Shown: positions 20,830 through 32,210, counted from the stretch's first letter. The stretch: DNA of 64,000 bases from Paralithodes platypus (GCA_032716605.1 CM064571.1:11166405-11230404); one strand, 5' to 3'. Notes: a model not told the origin generated them from the sequence alone. Made by a program: numbers and translations.

Positions 20830-22341
20830 ATAAAATGTTTGTAACAACTGGATTTAAACATTTGTAGATTGTAAGTTTGTGGAAAGCAATTCGAGGGAAG
20901 TGAATTCCAAAGAGTAGTAGCTCTGGGGATAAATTAATTCTGATAAGCAGAAGTTCTGCATTGTGGAGGAGAAAGTGTAAATTCATGGGCGCTCTCAGCT
21001 GCCCTAGTTCTACGGGGAAAGATGTGGAGAGGCGGCACAATTGAAGCAAGTTCCTCGGAACAATTGCTGTGAAAATATCTGTAGAATAATGCAAGGGATG
21101 CAACGTTTCTTCGTATGGATAATGTAGGAAGGTCCTGTGTGATTGCAGTGTTATTGATTAATCAAATAGCTTTATTTTGAATTTTGTCCAACTGCCTCAA
21201 TGCAACCACTCCACTTCCACCCCACAGAGGTGAACAGTAATCCATCTGAGAACGCACATGACTTTTATATATCACGGCCAACTGCTCGTCAGTGAAGAAT
21301 TCTCGAACTCTGTACAGGAGTCCCAGTTTTTTAGAGGCATTCTTAGCAATGCTTCTAACATAATGTGTCCAGCTCAAGTTAGTAGTTAATGTTACACCGA
21401 GAATGTCAATACTAGGGGAAGTGGGAATATTTACATCATTAAAAAATATATGGGAGTCAGTGAGATTCTGTCGGTTAGAAAATTGAATGTATTTGGTTTT
21501 CTGTGCATTAAAGGAAACTAGATTCTTTTGTCCCCATCCATTAATTCTAGAAAGGTCCTGGTTCAGAGAAATTGCAGTGTTTATTTTTGAATTTATAAGA
21601 TCGGGTTGGGTGAAAGAATTGGTAAATGTGAAGGAACTGTGGAGTGTTGAGTCATCTGCGTAGGAATGTATTGGATTATGAGTGGTAGATATGAGATCAT
21701 TGATATGAATGAGGAACAGAATTGGGGCCAAAACTGATCCCTGGGGAACACCAGCATTTATTGAGTGAAATTGAGAATAAAGGCCATCTACCATTACACA
21801 TATTTTTCTGTTATGAAGATAAGAAGAAATTAGTGGAACTAATGATGCAAGGCCGTAGTGTGATATCTTCGACAATAAGGATTGATGCCAGACTCTATCA
21901 AATGCCTTTGATATATCCAGTGCTATTGTATGTGTTTCACCATGTTGGTCTGTAGCTTGGTTGATTTGATGCGTAAGAAGGCAAAGCATGTCTGCAGTTG
22001 ATCGACATCGTCTAAAACCTGATCACTGTCTATCGTCTATCACTGATTAATTTATTATTCTCAAGATGCTTAATTATGTGATTATTTAATATAATTTCAA
22101 AGACTTTACCAAGAGTGGAAGTTATAGCTATTGGTCTGTAGTTTGATGGATCTGAAGAGGCACCTTTTTTAGGAACTGGATGGATGTTTGCTTCTTTCCA
22201 GGGTACTGGGAAGCATGAGGTATGAGTACACAGACGGAATTTTTTTGCCAATACAGGAGCAAGCACCAAGGAGCAATTCTTAAGTACTGTTGGAGGAATT
22301 TCATCTGGACCAGGAGCCTTATCTACTGAGAGATTCTGCAA
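20830..22341 (-). pseudogene. Family C reverse transcriptase, broken
   Basis: Segments in order are APGPDEIPPTVL and SNYRPIAITS (22030-22341), LDISKAFDRVW, AGVPQGSVLAP and SYADDSTLH (21162-21989), then the C-terminal region on to about 20830 with RRNVASLALFYRY and LWNSLPS. The YADD box is intact here. The frame is cut by a stop in the region 21990-22030, by TGA at 21162-21164 (after KIQNKAI), and by a later TAA before FIPRATTLWNS. Confidence 0.85.
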
Positions 22342-22710
22342 AATAGTGTTGACATGTCTGGTGTGGATCTTAAGTGAGGGAATTTCAGGCGAATTAAAAT
22401 TAAGTACAGGGACATCTTGATTTATTTCATCTAAGGTTGAGTTGGTGGAGAAAATATCCGCAAGTAGGTTAGCTTTACCTCGTGGGTCACTTACAAGATT
22501 GCCAGTCGGAGATGTTAATGGTGGAATGGATGAAGCAGTGGTGAAGTTGGATTTAAATGAGTTAAGAGTAGACCAAAATATTTTGTTATCATTTGGATTA
22601 TTTAGAAGTTTATTTGCCTGCTTGTGGAGAAAGTTTGATTTAGTTAGGTTTAATACAGTTTTGGCATGATTTCTGATGTTTCTAAAGTAATTAAAGGCTT
22701 CATGAGTTTT

Positions 22711-23300
22711 TTATCTTGTGTATGCATTGTAGGCTATTGCTTTTTGTTCAGTTACTCTAGCCCAATTATGATCAAACCATTTAGGTGAATTAGATCTTTT
22801 ACTGTACTTTTGATGAGGAATAAAACTTTCCATTCCAATTTTTACAAAATCTTGTATGTGGCTCAAGGTGGAGTGTGCATCATTAGAAAAGAAAGAGGTC
22901 CAGGGAATATCAATAAAGAATCCTTGAAGACCCTCCCAGTCTGCCCTATCGTAATGCCATTTAGTCACCAAAACAGGTTCAGAGTGGGAAGGTGTGGTAG
23001 GTGATAGACAGGTGGCCTGTATCAGACAGTGATCAGAAGATCCAAGCGGGGACCTCACTGTAACATCATAATTTTCTGAATTGGTTGTTAACAATAAGTC
23101 CAGTAGGTGGAATTATGATTAGGATTATCTGGTACAAGGGTGGGTTGGTTGACTAGTTGAGTGAGATTAAATGAGTCTGCAAATAGCTCACATTCAAGAC
23201 CAGCATCATCAGTTCTGGCTGAATGAGTGAGCCATTCAACATTATGGACATTAAAATCACCCAACACAGTGATTTCAGAAGAAGCATTTAAAAAAATTCC
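22711..23300 (-). pseudogene. Family C endonuclease remnant
   Basis: Residues ITVLGDFNVHNVEWL (about 23225-23275) are the endonuclease GDFN block. [15 protein letters not shown] (22990-23060) is the SDH block. A frameshift near 23098 separates them. The upstream part of the endonuclease is missing, so the element was truncated here. Confidence 0.8.
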
Positions 23301-23650
23301 AATTTAATTTGTGGCCACGACGGATCATGTGTGAGTGATTTGTGCCCATTACGTTGTATGTGATCATGTGTGTCATGTGCGTTTTATGTTATCGGGTGTG
23401 AGTATGTGTGTGTGTTTTGTATCCTGTGTGAGTGTGAGTGTGGGTGGGTTGGTGCTTGCATGTGATGGAAAGAGGAGAGAGTTTGAAGCGCCGTCTCCCC
23501 AAACATTACAAATTGTGGAGGTCATAAGTAGATGTATTATTCAACTTATTCCATAAGCCAACACAAATAACTTGAATCCTAAGTGTTATTGTTACACTTA
23601 ATATATATACAAACAAATATAGACGTGTTCTTCGGGAATCGTAGCTTAAA

Positions 23651-23722
23651 TAGGAATAGGATAACTAGCGAGACAGCGAGCAATAGGTGTTGTTCGCTGC
23701 CTCGCTAGTTATCCTATTCCTA
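23651..23722. repeat. Long hairpin: 33-nt arms, 6-nt loop
   Basis: The left arm TAGGAATAGGATAACTAGCG.. (23651-23683) and right arm ..CTAGTTATCCTATTCCTA (23690-23722) pair over 33 positions with two mismatches around TAGGTG. It lies inside element R near its right arm. Function unknown. Confidence 0.85.
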
Positions 23723-23832
23723 ATCAATATATGTTTGTTATTTTAGTCATCCCTAACATTTATTATGTATATGTAAATTCAAAACAATCGCATAGTATTA
23801 ATCTGCGTATTTTAGAGGGTATCATTTACGTC

Positions 23833-23836
<4 letters not shown>

Positions 23837-23917
<81 letters not shown>
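23837..23917. repeat. (GA)n microsatellite
   Basis: About 40 uninterrupted GA units at the inner edge of R's right arm. The Arg/Glu and Leu/Ser ORFs over it are translations of the repeat. Confidence 0.97.
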
Positions 23918-23921
<4 letters not shown>

Positions 23922-24365
23922 AGGGAGGGGAGAGAAAGCGGGTGAAGAAAGAGAGTTGGGGTGAAAGGGGGAGGAGGGGGAATGGGAAGTGCGAAGGATA
24001 TAAACTTGATTGTCTGTATATTAAATTACATAAATAACGCAACACCTGATGTGTGTTACTTATTTGTGATCCAGCATGAGTTAATCTCATAATATAGCCT
24101 GTGTGTTATGTTAAAAAAAACTTATTCTGCGTGCTGTTCTAGAACACACACACACACACACACACACGTTTGACTCCTCCTCCTTCCAACCTCTATATTA
24201 ACCCCGCCCCCTTTTCTTAGAAGCGATTAAAGGGTCATCTATTAAAAGATAAGTGAACTAATACATGCCTCAGGCCATGACAGCAGTTCTGTCGTAGACT
24301 GTACAGTACAGGCTCTCAGCCTATACCCGAGACAGAGTAGTTGGAATATAGAAACAAAAAATTAA

Positions 24366-25169
24366 AAATATATTTATTTCTGTACTGATATCCAATGCAC
24401 TCACTTTTGACATTAGCTTATGATGACTTTATCAAAAGTTTTTTTTTGACTAAGTATATTATGCCTATGACTTTACTTCTGTCACACTCTTATGCCATGG
24501 AAAACATTCCAGAAAGTTGGCAAGGTGTGATTGATGTTACCTCAAGCCATGTTGGGAATCCGTAACTAAGTTATGTAATTCAAGGTAGTCACTTAGTAAT
24601 TCAAGGTATTCGAATATCTTTTTCGACTCGTATTCCCTACTCATATAAATGTCAGGGTGATAGGCCGATCAAATCAGGGCTATAATGATCCCTTTATTAA
24701 AATGTAATTTACATTGGCCAGCGTTCGATCACCAGGTACCTTCTATTTTTTAACAATGTGTTAAGAATTTCCGCCAAGTTAGGTAACAATAGGTGAGCTC
24801 ACACATATGAATTTTGTGTTAGAATCACGTGATAAATGGCTTATGATGTGGCACAAATACCTGTGCACCTTATTCAGAAGCTTACATTTGCTCAATGGCG
24901 TCATCCAATATCAACAGGGAAAACAGATATTTGTTTAAAATTGATTTTTTGATTGTCCACTATTGTTCCTCATAATACATAATGTGAGCTTGTCCATTTG
25001 ATCACATACTTCCTGCACAATTTTGAATAGAAAACCATCGGGGACAGTCAATATGAATCTATTTAGCCTATCTATTAAGCTCTTTGCTACCTCCATGGGG
25101 GTATATCTTATTCTGTTGAGGACTCGATGAACTACTCCTGATGTAATGACAACAAAACAAATCTTGATT
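24366..25169. other. Unassigned sequence with repeat S copy 2
   Basis: No gene recognised. 24785-24920 is the second copy of dispersed repeat S. The rest is AT-rich. Confidence 0.45.
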
Positions 25170-25450
25170 TACTCATGCTTGTTCTACTGCTGTCCTCAAC
25201 AACGAGGAAGTATTCAAACGGTACCGACGCCTTAAAACTCAAGAATCTCATTCTTCCTATGTTTCTACCCGGAATCAAGCCAAATCTGTTCTTCGACTTG
25301 CCAAATAGTCTTTCATCAATAATAAATGCACTGAACTATCCAACTCTAACTCTTCCCAATCTTTCTGGCATCTAGCCAAAAACCTCTCCAAAAAAAAATT
25401 GTCCTTGTCTTTCCCTCCCCTTTTCCACTCTGATGGCACAACCATCACTC
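25170..25450 (+). mobile_element. LINE family A fragment (linker region)
   Basis: The plus-strand segment encodes the region between endonuclease and RT of family [19 protein letters not shown] followed by a stop in place of the next codon, [21 protein letters not shown] and SDGTTIT. It is missing both ends of the element. Confidence 0.8.
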
Positions 25451-25832
25451 GTTCTTGTGCTTTCATTGAGGACGGACCTGTCCATCCGTGCTCCACCCTT
25501 CCTCCTCAATAACCTCCTTCCCTCTCCTCTTCGCTTCAGCACCTCATTCATGGCAAACTGAGTATTATTCTTTGTTTAGCTACTTTTTAAAATATCTTTA
25601 GACTTTAATGTAAATAGATATATTTTAGGCCCGTTTCCTCACTAGCTGAACAGCTGTTCGTGTTTGTTTTGGTGGGGTAGACGGCCAAGGTTAATTTTTT
25701 TTAAAGTTTTAATTAGCCTTTTTTCTGTGTACTTCTACATAGGCCTAGTTGCTTCTTTAGTATAGTATTTTAGACTTCATCCAGTAGTTAGACAGTTTAT
25801 AATATTACAGGGGTATATATGATTGTTCTACT

Positions 25833-27290
25833 ATGTTTGTGACTAAAACAATGTACCCTCACAAAACAACATTTACACTATTATCTACAATCCTATCCAT
25901 ATTCTACATTATTTTCCTACACTGCAACACAAACAACACTAAATACCATGGCTGTGAACACATACAAATATCACAATCACTATTGCCTGACACCTACATA
26001 TACAGAAACACATACACACACTTGTTGAGTAGCCTAGGGCCAGCCAGGACTAAATTTAATACCCAGCTTAATTTTCGAGTCCTGATGCTGCTACTTCTTG
26101 TGTGTGGTGACACTGGGGCTTTGGTCAACCCCGGCCCACGTGCCCCCAAGTTACCATGCCAAATCTGTCGGCGTGCGGTAAAGTGGTGGCAACGGGCCAG
26201 CCAGTGCGACCGCTTCTGTGAGCCTTCCGTTCACCAGGGCTGGTATCATATCAGCTGTGTCGGTGGCTTCACTGAGGCGTTCGTCGGGTTTGTTGACCAA
26301 AGTCTATCATGGATCTGCTGGGATTGTGGAGTCCCGAATTACGCCTCCTCCCTCTCATTAAATTCAATACCCACTTCAAATAGATTTTCCTTTCTTGGAT
26401 TTACACCTTTCCTTCCGGGACCAACAACACCACACCACCCCATCTCATCCGTAGCTAACACCATCCCTAGACTTAGGCAAGACCTTGACTATTCCTCCCC
26501 TACACATTACAGACTGCATGACTTGACCTCGCCAACGCATCAGCAACCCTACCATTCCACAGCTAATCATTCTACCTTCAAGCCCCATTTATCTATAACT
26601 CCTATAGCACCACCAAACTCCTTAATTACCCTTAGCTCCCCCTCTACCACAACCACCTCCGAAAACTCCCCTAACAGAGAGCCTTCCACCCTCAGAACCC
26701 TCATCATCAATTTCCGCAGCATTATCAACAAAAGAGCCGCTTTTCACCACACCCTTGAGACTTATGAACCTGACATCGTTATAAGGACAGAGACTTGGCT
26801 CAACCCTGACATTTCAGACAGTGAGGTCATCCCAACGGACAGTCCCTATACCATGACTTTACATAGAAAAGGCCGACAGAACGGAGACCACGGTGGGGTC
26901 ATGATAGCGACGAAGCCGGGATTAGTCGTAACACCAGCCACCGAACTTAGCGCGGACGCAGACATTTTATGGATTAAAACACAGATACAGGGCTGCAGCA
27001 CACTTTATATAGAATAACTTTACCAGCCCCCTAACAGTAACGTAGATTACCTGCAGTCCCTTGACGAATCTTTATCTAAAATTGATCCTTCCAAAAACAT
27101 AAGGCTGGCTGGAGACTTCAACTTACTGGACATTAACTGGACAGCATACGCGACAACGGACAGGAGATCATTACACGAAAAATTAATTGACATAATCAAC
27201 ACCCATTCACTCTCACAAACAGTACTTGAACCAACACACACACAAATTAGCGTAACTAGAAACAACCCTAACATAAGACTCGGGTGTCAC
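25833..27290 (+). pseudogene. Family E N-terminal protein: NPGP motif, PHD-like finger, endonuclease
   Basis: The frame opens at ATG 25833. Residues 82-90 are hydrophobic (VLMLLLLV), followed by CGDTGALVNPGP (91-102), which resembles 2A/StopGo sequences (GD..NPGP) but has two extra residues and lacks the usual Glu. A C4HC3 pattern follows: C109, C112, C125, C129, H139, C142, C162, C165, like a PHD finger. The endonuclease begins near residue 290 (INFRSIINK, RTETWLNP) and, after an in-frame TAA at 27015-27017, continues with LYQPPNS and RLAGDFNLLDINW. A frameshift near 27290 moves the rest to another frame. 2A-like and PHD modules at the N-terminus of CR1/L2-like ORFs are known from other invertebrates. 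Confidence 0.75.
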
Positions 27291-27306
27291 ATCCAACATA
27301 TTAGAC

Positions 27307-27921
27307 TTGTTCCTTACGAACAACACCTCTTTTATTACACGAACACAGGTTTTACCAAGGCTTACTGACCACGATATGATACTCATAGACGCAAACAACA
27401 TAAAACCAAGCATCCAGAAACAATTACCCAGGAAAATCTACCAATACAACAGAGCTGACATGGGAGCCATTTTGGTAGACTTAGCTGACTTTAGAAACAC
27501 ATTCCTCGACAACGATCCAATGGCCAATTCTGTTGAGCTAAATTGGACAAGACTTCGCGACTTCATACATGATACAACGGACAAGAACATACCCAAGAAA
27601 CCGTTACACAGAACCAGTCACCACCATGGTTCAATAGACAGTTACGAAAACTACATTGAAACAAGATAAAAGCATACAAGACAGCTAAACGTTACAACGA
27701 TACAGAACACTGGGAAGATTACAAAAACACACAAAAAACATTACAAAAAGAAATCAAACAAGCAGAAACTAACTACAGAACCACTTTCCTCACAAACAAC
27801 ATGCAAAACCACAACAAATTCTACAGCTTCTTCAAAGCGTGCAAACAAGACTCGACTGTTATAACAACATTATTACATAATGATTCTCTGGTCACACTTC
27901 CACAGGACAAGGCACATGTAC
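27307..27921 (+). pseudogene. Family E endonuclease C-terminus and linker
   Basis: LDLFLTNNTSFITR and LTDHDMIL are the last endonuclease blocks (27307-27669). The linker then continues in another frame with KAYKTAKRYNDTEHW and NKFYSFFKACK to the K insertion at TTAA 27922-27925. Confidence 0.75.
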
Positions 27922-28440
27922 TTAACCCCCTCCGACTGGAATAGTTAACTTACTGACGAGGAGGCGGACCGCCCGGTATTTTCTCCACAACAGTCAAAAT
28001 CACACTGAAGGACCGTTAGGAGTCGGAGATATTTGGAAATGTCATCAATCGACAGATTCTGATCTAACTTACCTAACTTACTGAGCTCCAAATGACGCAC
28101 AAGCGTCATATAACATATTAGAGAGCTATTAAGATGGGTTCATATGACGCAATCGTGTCATATGAGTAACTGGGCGGAACCGCCATGTTATTACCTAACA
28201 ATTCTCTGGTCACACTTTCACAGGACAAGGCACATGTACTTAACCCCCTCCGACTGGAATAGTTAACTTACTGACGAGGAGGCGGACCACCCGCTATTTT
28301 CCCCACAACAGTCAAAATCACACTGAAGGACTGTTAGGAGTCGGAGAAATTTGGGAATACCATCAATCGACAGATTCTGATCTAACTTACTGAGCTCCAA
28401 ATGATGCACAAGTGTCATATAACATATTAGAGAGCTATTA
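27870..28440. repeat. 318-bp tandem duplication across the E/K boundary
   Basis: ATTCTCTGGTCACACTT at 27883 recurs at 28201, and TTAACCCCCTCCGACTGG at 27922 recurs at 28240, a constant offset of 318. The unit holds the last 50 bp of E plus the first 260 bp of K. Copy 1 ends at about 28186 (GGAACCGCCATG) and joins back to E sequence. The copies differ by about a dozen substitutions and a 9-bp ACCTAACTT duplication in copy 1. Confidence 0.9.
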
Positions 28441-29011
28441 ACCCCTAACTGTCGGCGCGCAACATAAGTCGAGTATAATAAATCTGGACTATCTGGCGGC
28501 GCGCGACATAGGTCGTGTGGCAATTTCAGCACGTAATGTTGCTGAGAGAGAGAGACAAGTGGTGGCAGGAGAGTAGCGAGCGTATGACTGCTCCAGACCA
28601 CCGCGGCGAACCTACTGACACGAATCCCACCTCCTCCCTCCCTCTCTCACTCGCTACATACTGAATTGTATGGGGAAAGTACCGAATTACATGCTTTTTG
28701 CACTCGTGTTGCGCGGTTGTTGCAAGAAAACTAGCCATCATAAAAGGATCGTTATGGTGTCATTGGAAAGCTCTGTTTATGCCCTTTCAGGGATAGATAC
28801 TTGTTTTACGCTCTGGGCCTTATTTAGGCATGAAAATGATCACGTTAACAGCCCTATTTTGGCTAAAAACACCCCGCTGGTGGCTACATATTTTATACCG
28901 CCTAGGCCGCTCTTTAGGTGTTAAGATGGGTTCATATGACACGATTGCATCATATGAGTAACTGGGCGGAACCGCCATGTGACGTGGACGCGTCATATGA
29001 GTCGGAGGGGG
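28244..29011. mobile_element. K element: TTAA-flanked MITE (285 bp without its guest)
   Basis: Ends are CCCCCTCCGACT and its inverted copy AGTCGGAGGGGG, abutting TTAA at 28240-28243 and 29012-29015. Removing J copy 3 and one TTAA leaves 285 bp. The flanking LINE reads KAHVLN before and SQFQSLFTQE after, matching the continuous QILNTHFQSVFTQE in family F, so K landed at a TTAA inside coding sequence. The interior has short ATGACGC/GCGTCAT inverted motifs. Confidence 0.85.
28442..28920 (+). mobile_element. J element copy 3 (479 bp) inside K
   Basis: TTAA at 28438-28441 and 28921-28924. The first copy of the tandem duplication preserves the empty site: GAGAGCTATTAAGATGGGTT at 28121-28140, with a single TTAA at 28129-28132. 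Here GAGAGCTATTAA and TTAAGATGGGTT are split by the element. The length is identical to J copies 1 and 2. Confidence 0.93.
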
Positions 29012-29012
29012 T

Positions 29013-30130
29013 TAATTCCCAGTTCCAGTCACTTTTTACACAAGAACAAGCAGACTTGCCGGAACTGTCACCATCACCACACCCACCTATACCTTCACTG
29101 ACTATACATACCCGTGGAATCGAGAAACTTTTATCTGAAGTAGACATTACCAAAGCGACTGGACCAGATAATATACCCTGCAGGATACTCAAGGCGAATG
29201 CTGTCATTCTTGGCCCTATCCTGCAGGTTATATTCTCATAGACCATTGACACTGGAGAACTTCCACTGTGTCTATAACTTCTGGAGTCCCACAAGGCACA
29301 ACCCTGGTCCCCTACTTTTCCATTCATACATAAATGACCTCCCACTATCGCTTACTTCTACTACTAGACTTTTCGCAGATGATAGCTTAGTTTGTAGACC
29401 AATTACTAATAGGGATGATTGCCTTCGACTACAAGGTTACTCAACTGCGCTTGAAGAGTTGGAAGCCAAGTGGCAGATGACATTAAGACCGGACAAATGT
29501 CACCATATCCGTTTCACCCGTTCAAACAAAACCATCCCATTCTCCTGCAAACTCCATAGCACTTTTCTGGATACTTTTCCCTCCCACAAATATTTGGGGG
29601 TCCACATCTCAGCGGACATGAGGTGGACCACTCACATTAGCAGCATCAGAGCAAAGACTAATAAGGCCCTGGGCTTCCTGAGCAGGAATTTCACCAAGTG
29701 TATTGCAAACATCAAAATTCTAGCATTTAAAACACTTGTTCGGCCACTTTTAGATTACTGCGACACGTCTGGGATCCACACACTCACAACAATATAAATT
29801 ACAGACACACTACATCTGTCACTTTGCTCAAACAAGACATTAGACTCGACCCACTTGCAACAAGAAGACAAATGCACAGACAACAGATGTTATATAAGAT
29901 CACTAACAACTTAGTAGACATAGACATATATATTTATTTACACCCTACAAGTATACAATCTACGAGACGCAGCCACAACCTAAAATACCACACGTACCAG
30001 GCAAGCTCGGACATATTTAGACAATAATTTTTTCCCTGCAGCATCCAAGAGTGGAACCACCTCCCATCTCATCTAGTTAATAGCCCTATCCTTGATTAAT
30101 TTAGAACTAGAATCACCAATCATTACATCC
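29013..30130 (+). pseudogene. Family E reverse transcriptase with internal deletion
   Basis: The pre-RT block ATGPDNIPCRIL ends at QVIFS near 29240. The next recognisable residues are SGVPQGTTLGPLLF and RLFADDSLVCRP, so the fingers and motif A region (roughly 130 residues in family F) is deleted. Downstream the YLGVHISADMRW and TLVRPLLDYC segments are present (to about 29770), followed by frameshifted C-terminal parts to about 30110 with KITNNLVDIDIY and EWNHLPSHL. Confidence 0.8.
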
Positions 30131-30247
30131 CTAATCCTGATCCTGTCCCTAACCACTAGTCCTAAAGCACAACCCCCGCATATCAAGCCGCCCGAGAGCG
30201 TCCCTCTGCGGGTCCCTCTACGGGTCCCTCTACGTAACTTAAACATA

Positions 30248-31440
30248 AACTTCTTCCTCTGACAAAGCTGAACTTTTTGTTCAAAATTTTCTAAACTACC
30301 CTCCTTCGGTTTCTATCCTCCATCTGTGCCTTTGTCTCTAATTTCCTTTCCGGCCGCTCCATAGCTGCGGTTGTGGACGGCCATCGCTCACTTCCTCATC
30401 CTATCAACTCCAGTGTTCCTCAGGGCTCAGTCATATCTTCCATTGTCTTTCTAATTTTCATAAATGATTTTCTCAACTGTACTTCAAGCCCCATCCATTC
30501 ATACGCAGACGACTCTACCTTACACTACTCAATTGTTTTTTCAGAATGCCACAGCCAGCAATCTCTTAAAAACAAAGGTAATGAAGCCATACAACACTTA
30601 TCTTCTGATCTAACTACTATGTCCAATTGGGGCAGAGAAAACCTTGTTGCCTTTAATGATTCCAAAAACCAATTTCTCCATCTTGCTACCCATCGGGAAC
30701 TCCCAGAGAACTATCCCTTATACTTCAACAATACAAAAATAATTCCTTCATTTTCTCTCATTATCCTCGGTGTCCCTTTGTTTCTGATCTCTCTTGGAAG
30801 GACCATATTACCAGTCTTGCTAAGGCAGCCTCCCAGAAGCTGGGTGTGCTCAACCGCCTCAACTTTTTTTGTTTTACCCCTGCACAACTTCTTGCTCTGT
30901 ACAGGGGCACAGTGGGTCCTTGCATTGAGTATTGTTCACATGTGTGGGGAGGATCCTCTCATACCGCACTCCTAGACAAAGTAGAAAGGAAAGCCTTTCA
31001 TATCAATAACTCCCGACCACTCTCCAACTCTCTGCAATCTCTTTCTCTTCGCCGCAATGTTGCATCTCTCGCTATACTATCGCTACTACAATAATCAGTG
31101 TTCCTCAGAGCTCTCCCAGTGTATACCTACTCCTTTACGTAGGATACATAGTACCCGTCTTGCAACACAATCCCACCCCTACTATGTGCAACTCTCCAAC
31201 CCAAGAGTGAAACGTTATTCTCAGTGTTTCTTCTATTAAACAGCTGAGCTCTGGAACTCTCTTCCAGAAACAGTCTTTCCCCCTTCTTATGACTTAAACT
31301 GCTTCAAACTCCGTGTGTCCAGGCATTTTGGCTCGAATGTCCCTTGGTTTTGGCCCTGTCACTATTTCAACTCTGGGGGAGGCACTCGCTACAGGCAGTT
31401 CTGCCTTTTGTCTCCCTCACTCACATAGAAAAAACAAAAA
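30248..31440 (+). mobile_element. LINE family A copy 3, plus strand, deleted and truncated
   Basis: Starts in the linker (SSDKAELF) and jumps at about 30300 to the middle of the RT (PSICAFVSNFLSGRS), losing motif A. It then has SVPQGSVISS, SYADDSTLHYS and the C-terminal coding region through to the 3' end CTCACATAGAAAAAAC. The YADD box is intact here, unlike copy 1. Main open frames are 30373-30975 and 30846-31094, so a frameshift lies near 30790-30850. Confidence 0.85.
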
Positions 31441-32135
31441 AACAAACACTTTAGTTATTTTAATGTTTTCTTTTTTTTAGATGGCCTGTTGTATCTTTTA
31501 GGGGTTTAATTCTACTCTTCAATGACCTACTATTCACATATCCAAAACAAAGAAAGAACAAAATAACTATTGGGACTTTGATGGATGCTGAAACTATTAT
31601 TTCTTCATTCTGCTCTGTAAAATATATAAGAGATTCCAGTCTCCCGCATAATATGTGTTTGAAGGACTAGATTTTCTTTGGTTCTGACATTTTTTTTTAG
31701 CTATTTGGTATGCCTTCTTTCTCTTTCAAATATCTGAGGCTATATCTCTTGGCAACCATTTTGATTGTGGTGAGCACGATTTCGCAGGTTTAGAAAGAGT
31801 GAATGCATCTTTTGATTCCATAAATTCCTCCTGATAAAAACACAAAATGGCCTTTACATCCTCATCATCAATAATTTTCTAGACTATGCCTTCCAAAATC
31901 GACAACGTTTGCTGGCCGAAAGTTTAGTTTTAAATGTTGAGCTTCATTGAAACTTCTACAAGAGTTTTGAAGAGGGAACATAATTACATTTTGGTCACTG
32001 CTTGTAAGTAATTTCCCAATAATCGGCTGGTCACATTTTCTTCTTCAGAGGTGAATGCAAAATCTAATGTCCGTGCCTCTACTAGGATCGCTGATCAAAT
32101 GAGCTAAGAATTATTCATCAGTAAAGTCAACAAGA
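31441..32135. other. Unassigned AT-rich sequence
   Basis: No gene or repeat recognised. Confidence 0.5.
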
Positions 32136-32136
32136 C

Positions 32137-32137
<1 letters not shown>

Positions 32138-32210
<73 letters not shown>
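32138..32210. repeat. (GA)n microsatellite
   Basis: About 36 uninterrupted GA units. Confidence 0.97.

Larger units (their letters stand above)
20728..23300 (-). mobile_element. LINE family C, 5'-truncated, with poly(A) tail
   Basis: On the minus strand the element runs from inside the endonuclease (about 23300) to a poly(A) tail read as 26 consecutive T at 20728-20753. Relative to family A it is a related but distinct lineage: LDISKAFDRVWHQSL and NAGVPQGSVLAPILF. It sits inside element R. Several stops and frameshifts make it inactive. Confidence 0.88.
19362..24301. mobile_element. Element R: 4.94-kb DNA element with long inverted termini
   Basis: The ends begin CAGTCTACGACAGAAC and match inverted for about 380 bp (left arm 19362-19740, right arm 23925-24301). 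Shared landmarks include TCACTTATCTTTTAATAGAT, AAGAAAAGGGGGCGGGG, a TG/CA run, TTCTAGAACAGCACGCAG and AACACACATCARGTGTTGCG. Each end abuts TA (19360-19361 and 24302-24303), compatible with Tc1/mariner-type target choice, but the exact duplication is ambiguous because CTGTACAG at the junction is palindromic. No transposase is recognised. LINE C occupies 20728-23300 of the interior. Confidence 0.75.
19058..24365 (+). mobile_element. SINE D copy 3, split by element R
   Basis: The SINE body lies at 19058-19361 and its 3' tail at 24304-24365 (CTCTCAGCCTATACCCGAGA..GGAATATAGAAACAAAAA). Copies at 48487-48940 and 55433-55869 (reverse strand) show these two parts joined. The tRNA-like head is absent, so this copy is 5'-truncated. 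Everything between is element R and what landed in it. Confidence 0.8.
25833..30165 (+). mobile_element. LINE family E (CR1/L2-like), interrupted and internally deleted
   Basis: Order is hydrophobic N-terminus, NPGP motif, PHD-like finger, endonuclease, linker, K/J insertions (27926-29011), then pre-RT block, deletion, RT motif B and C, C-terminus. It is most similar to family F at 38930-41510. The 5' limit is not defined and the start given is the first ATG of the long frame. The 3' part ends in a C-rich UTR near 30165. Not functional. Confidence 0.82.

Noticed and set aside
23731..24090. Arg/Glu-rich and Leu/Ser-rich ORFs
   Set aside because: They arise from the (GA)n microsatellite.
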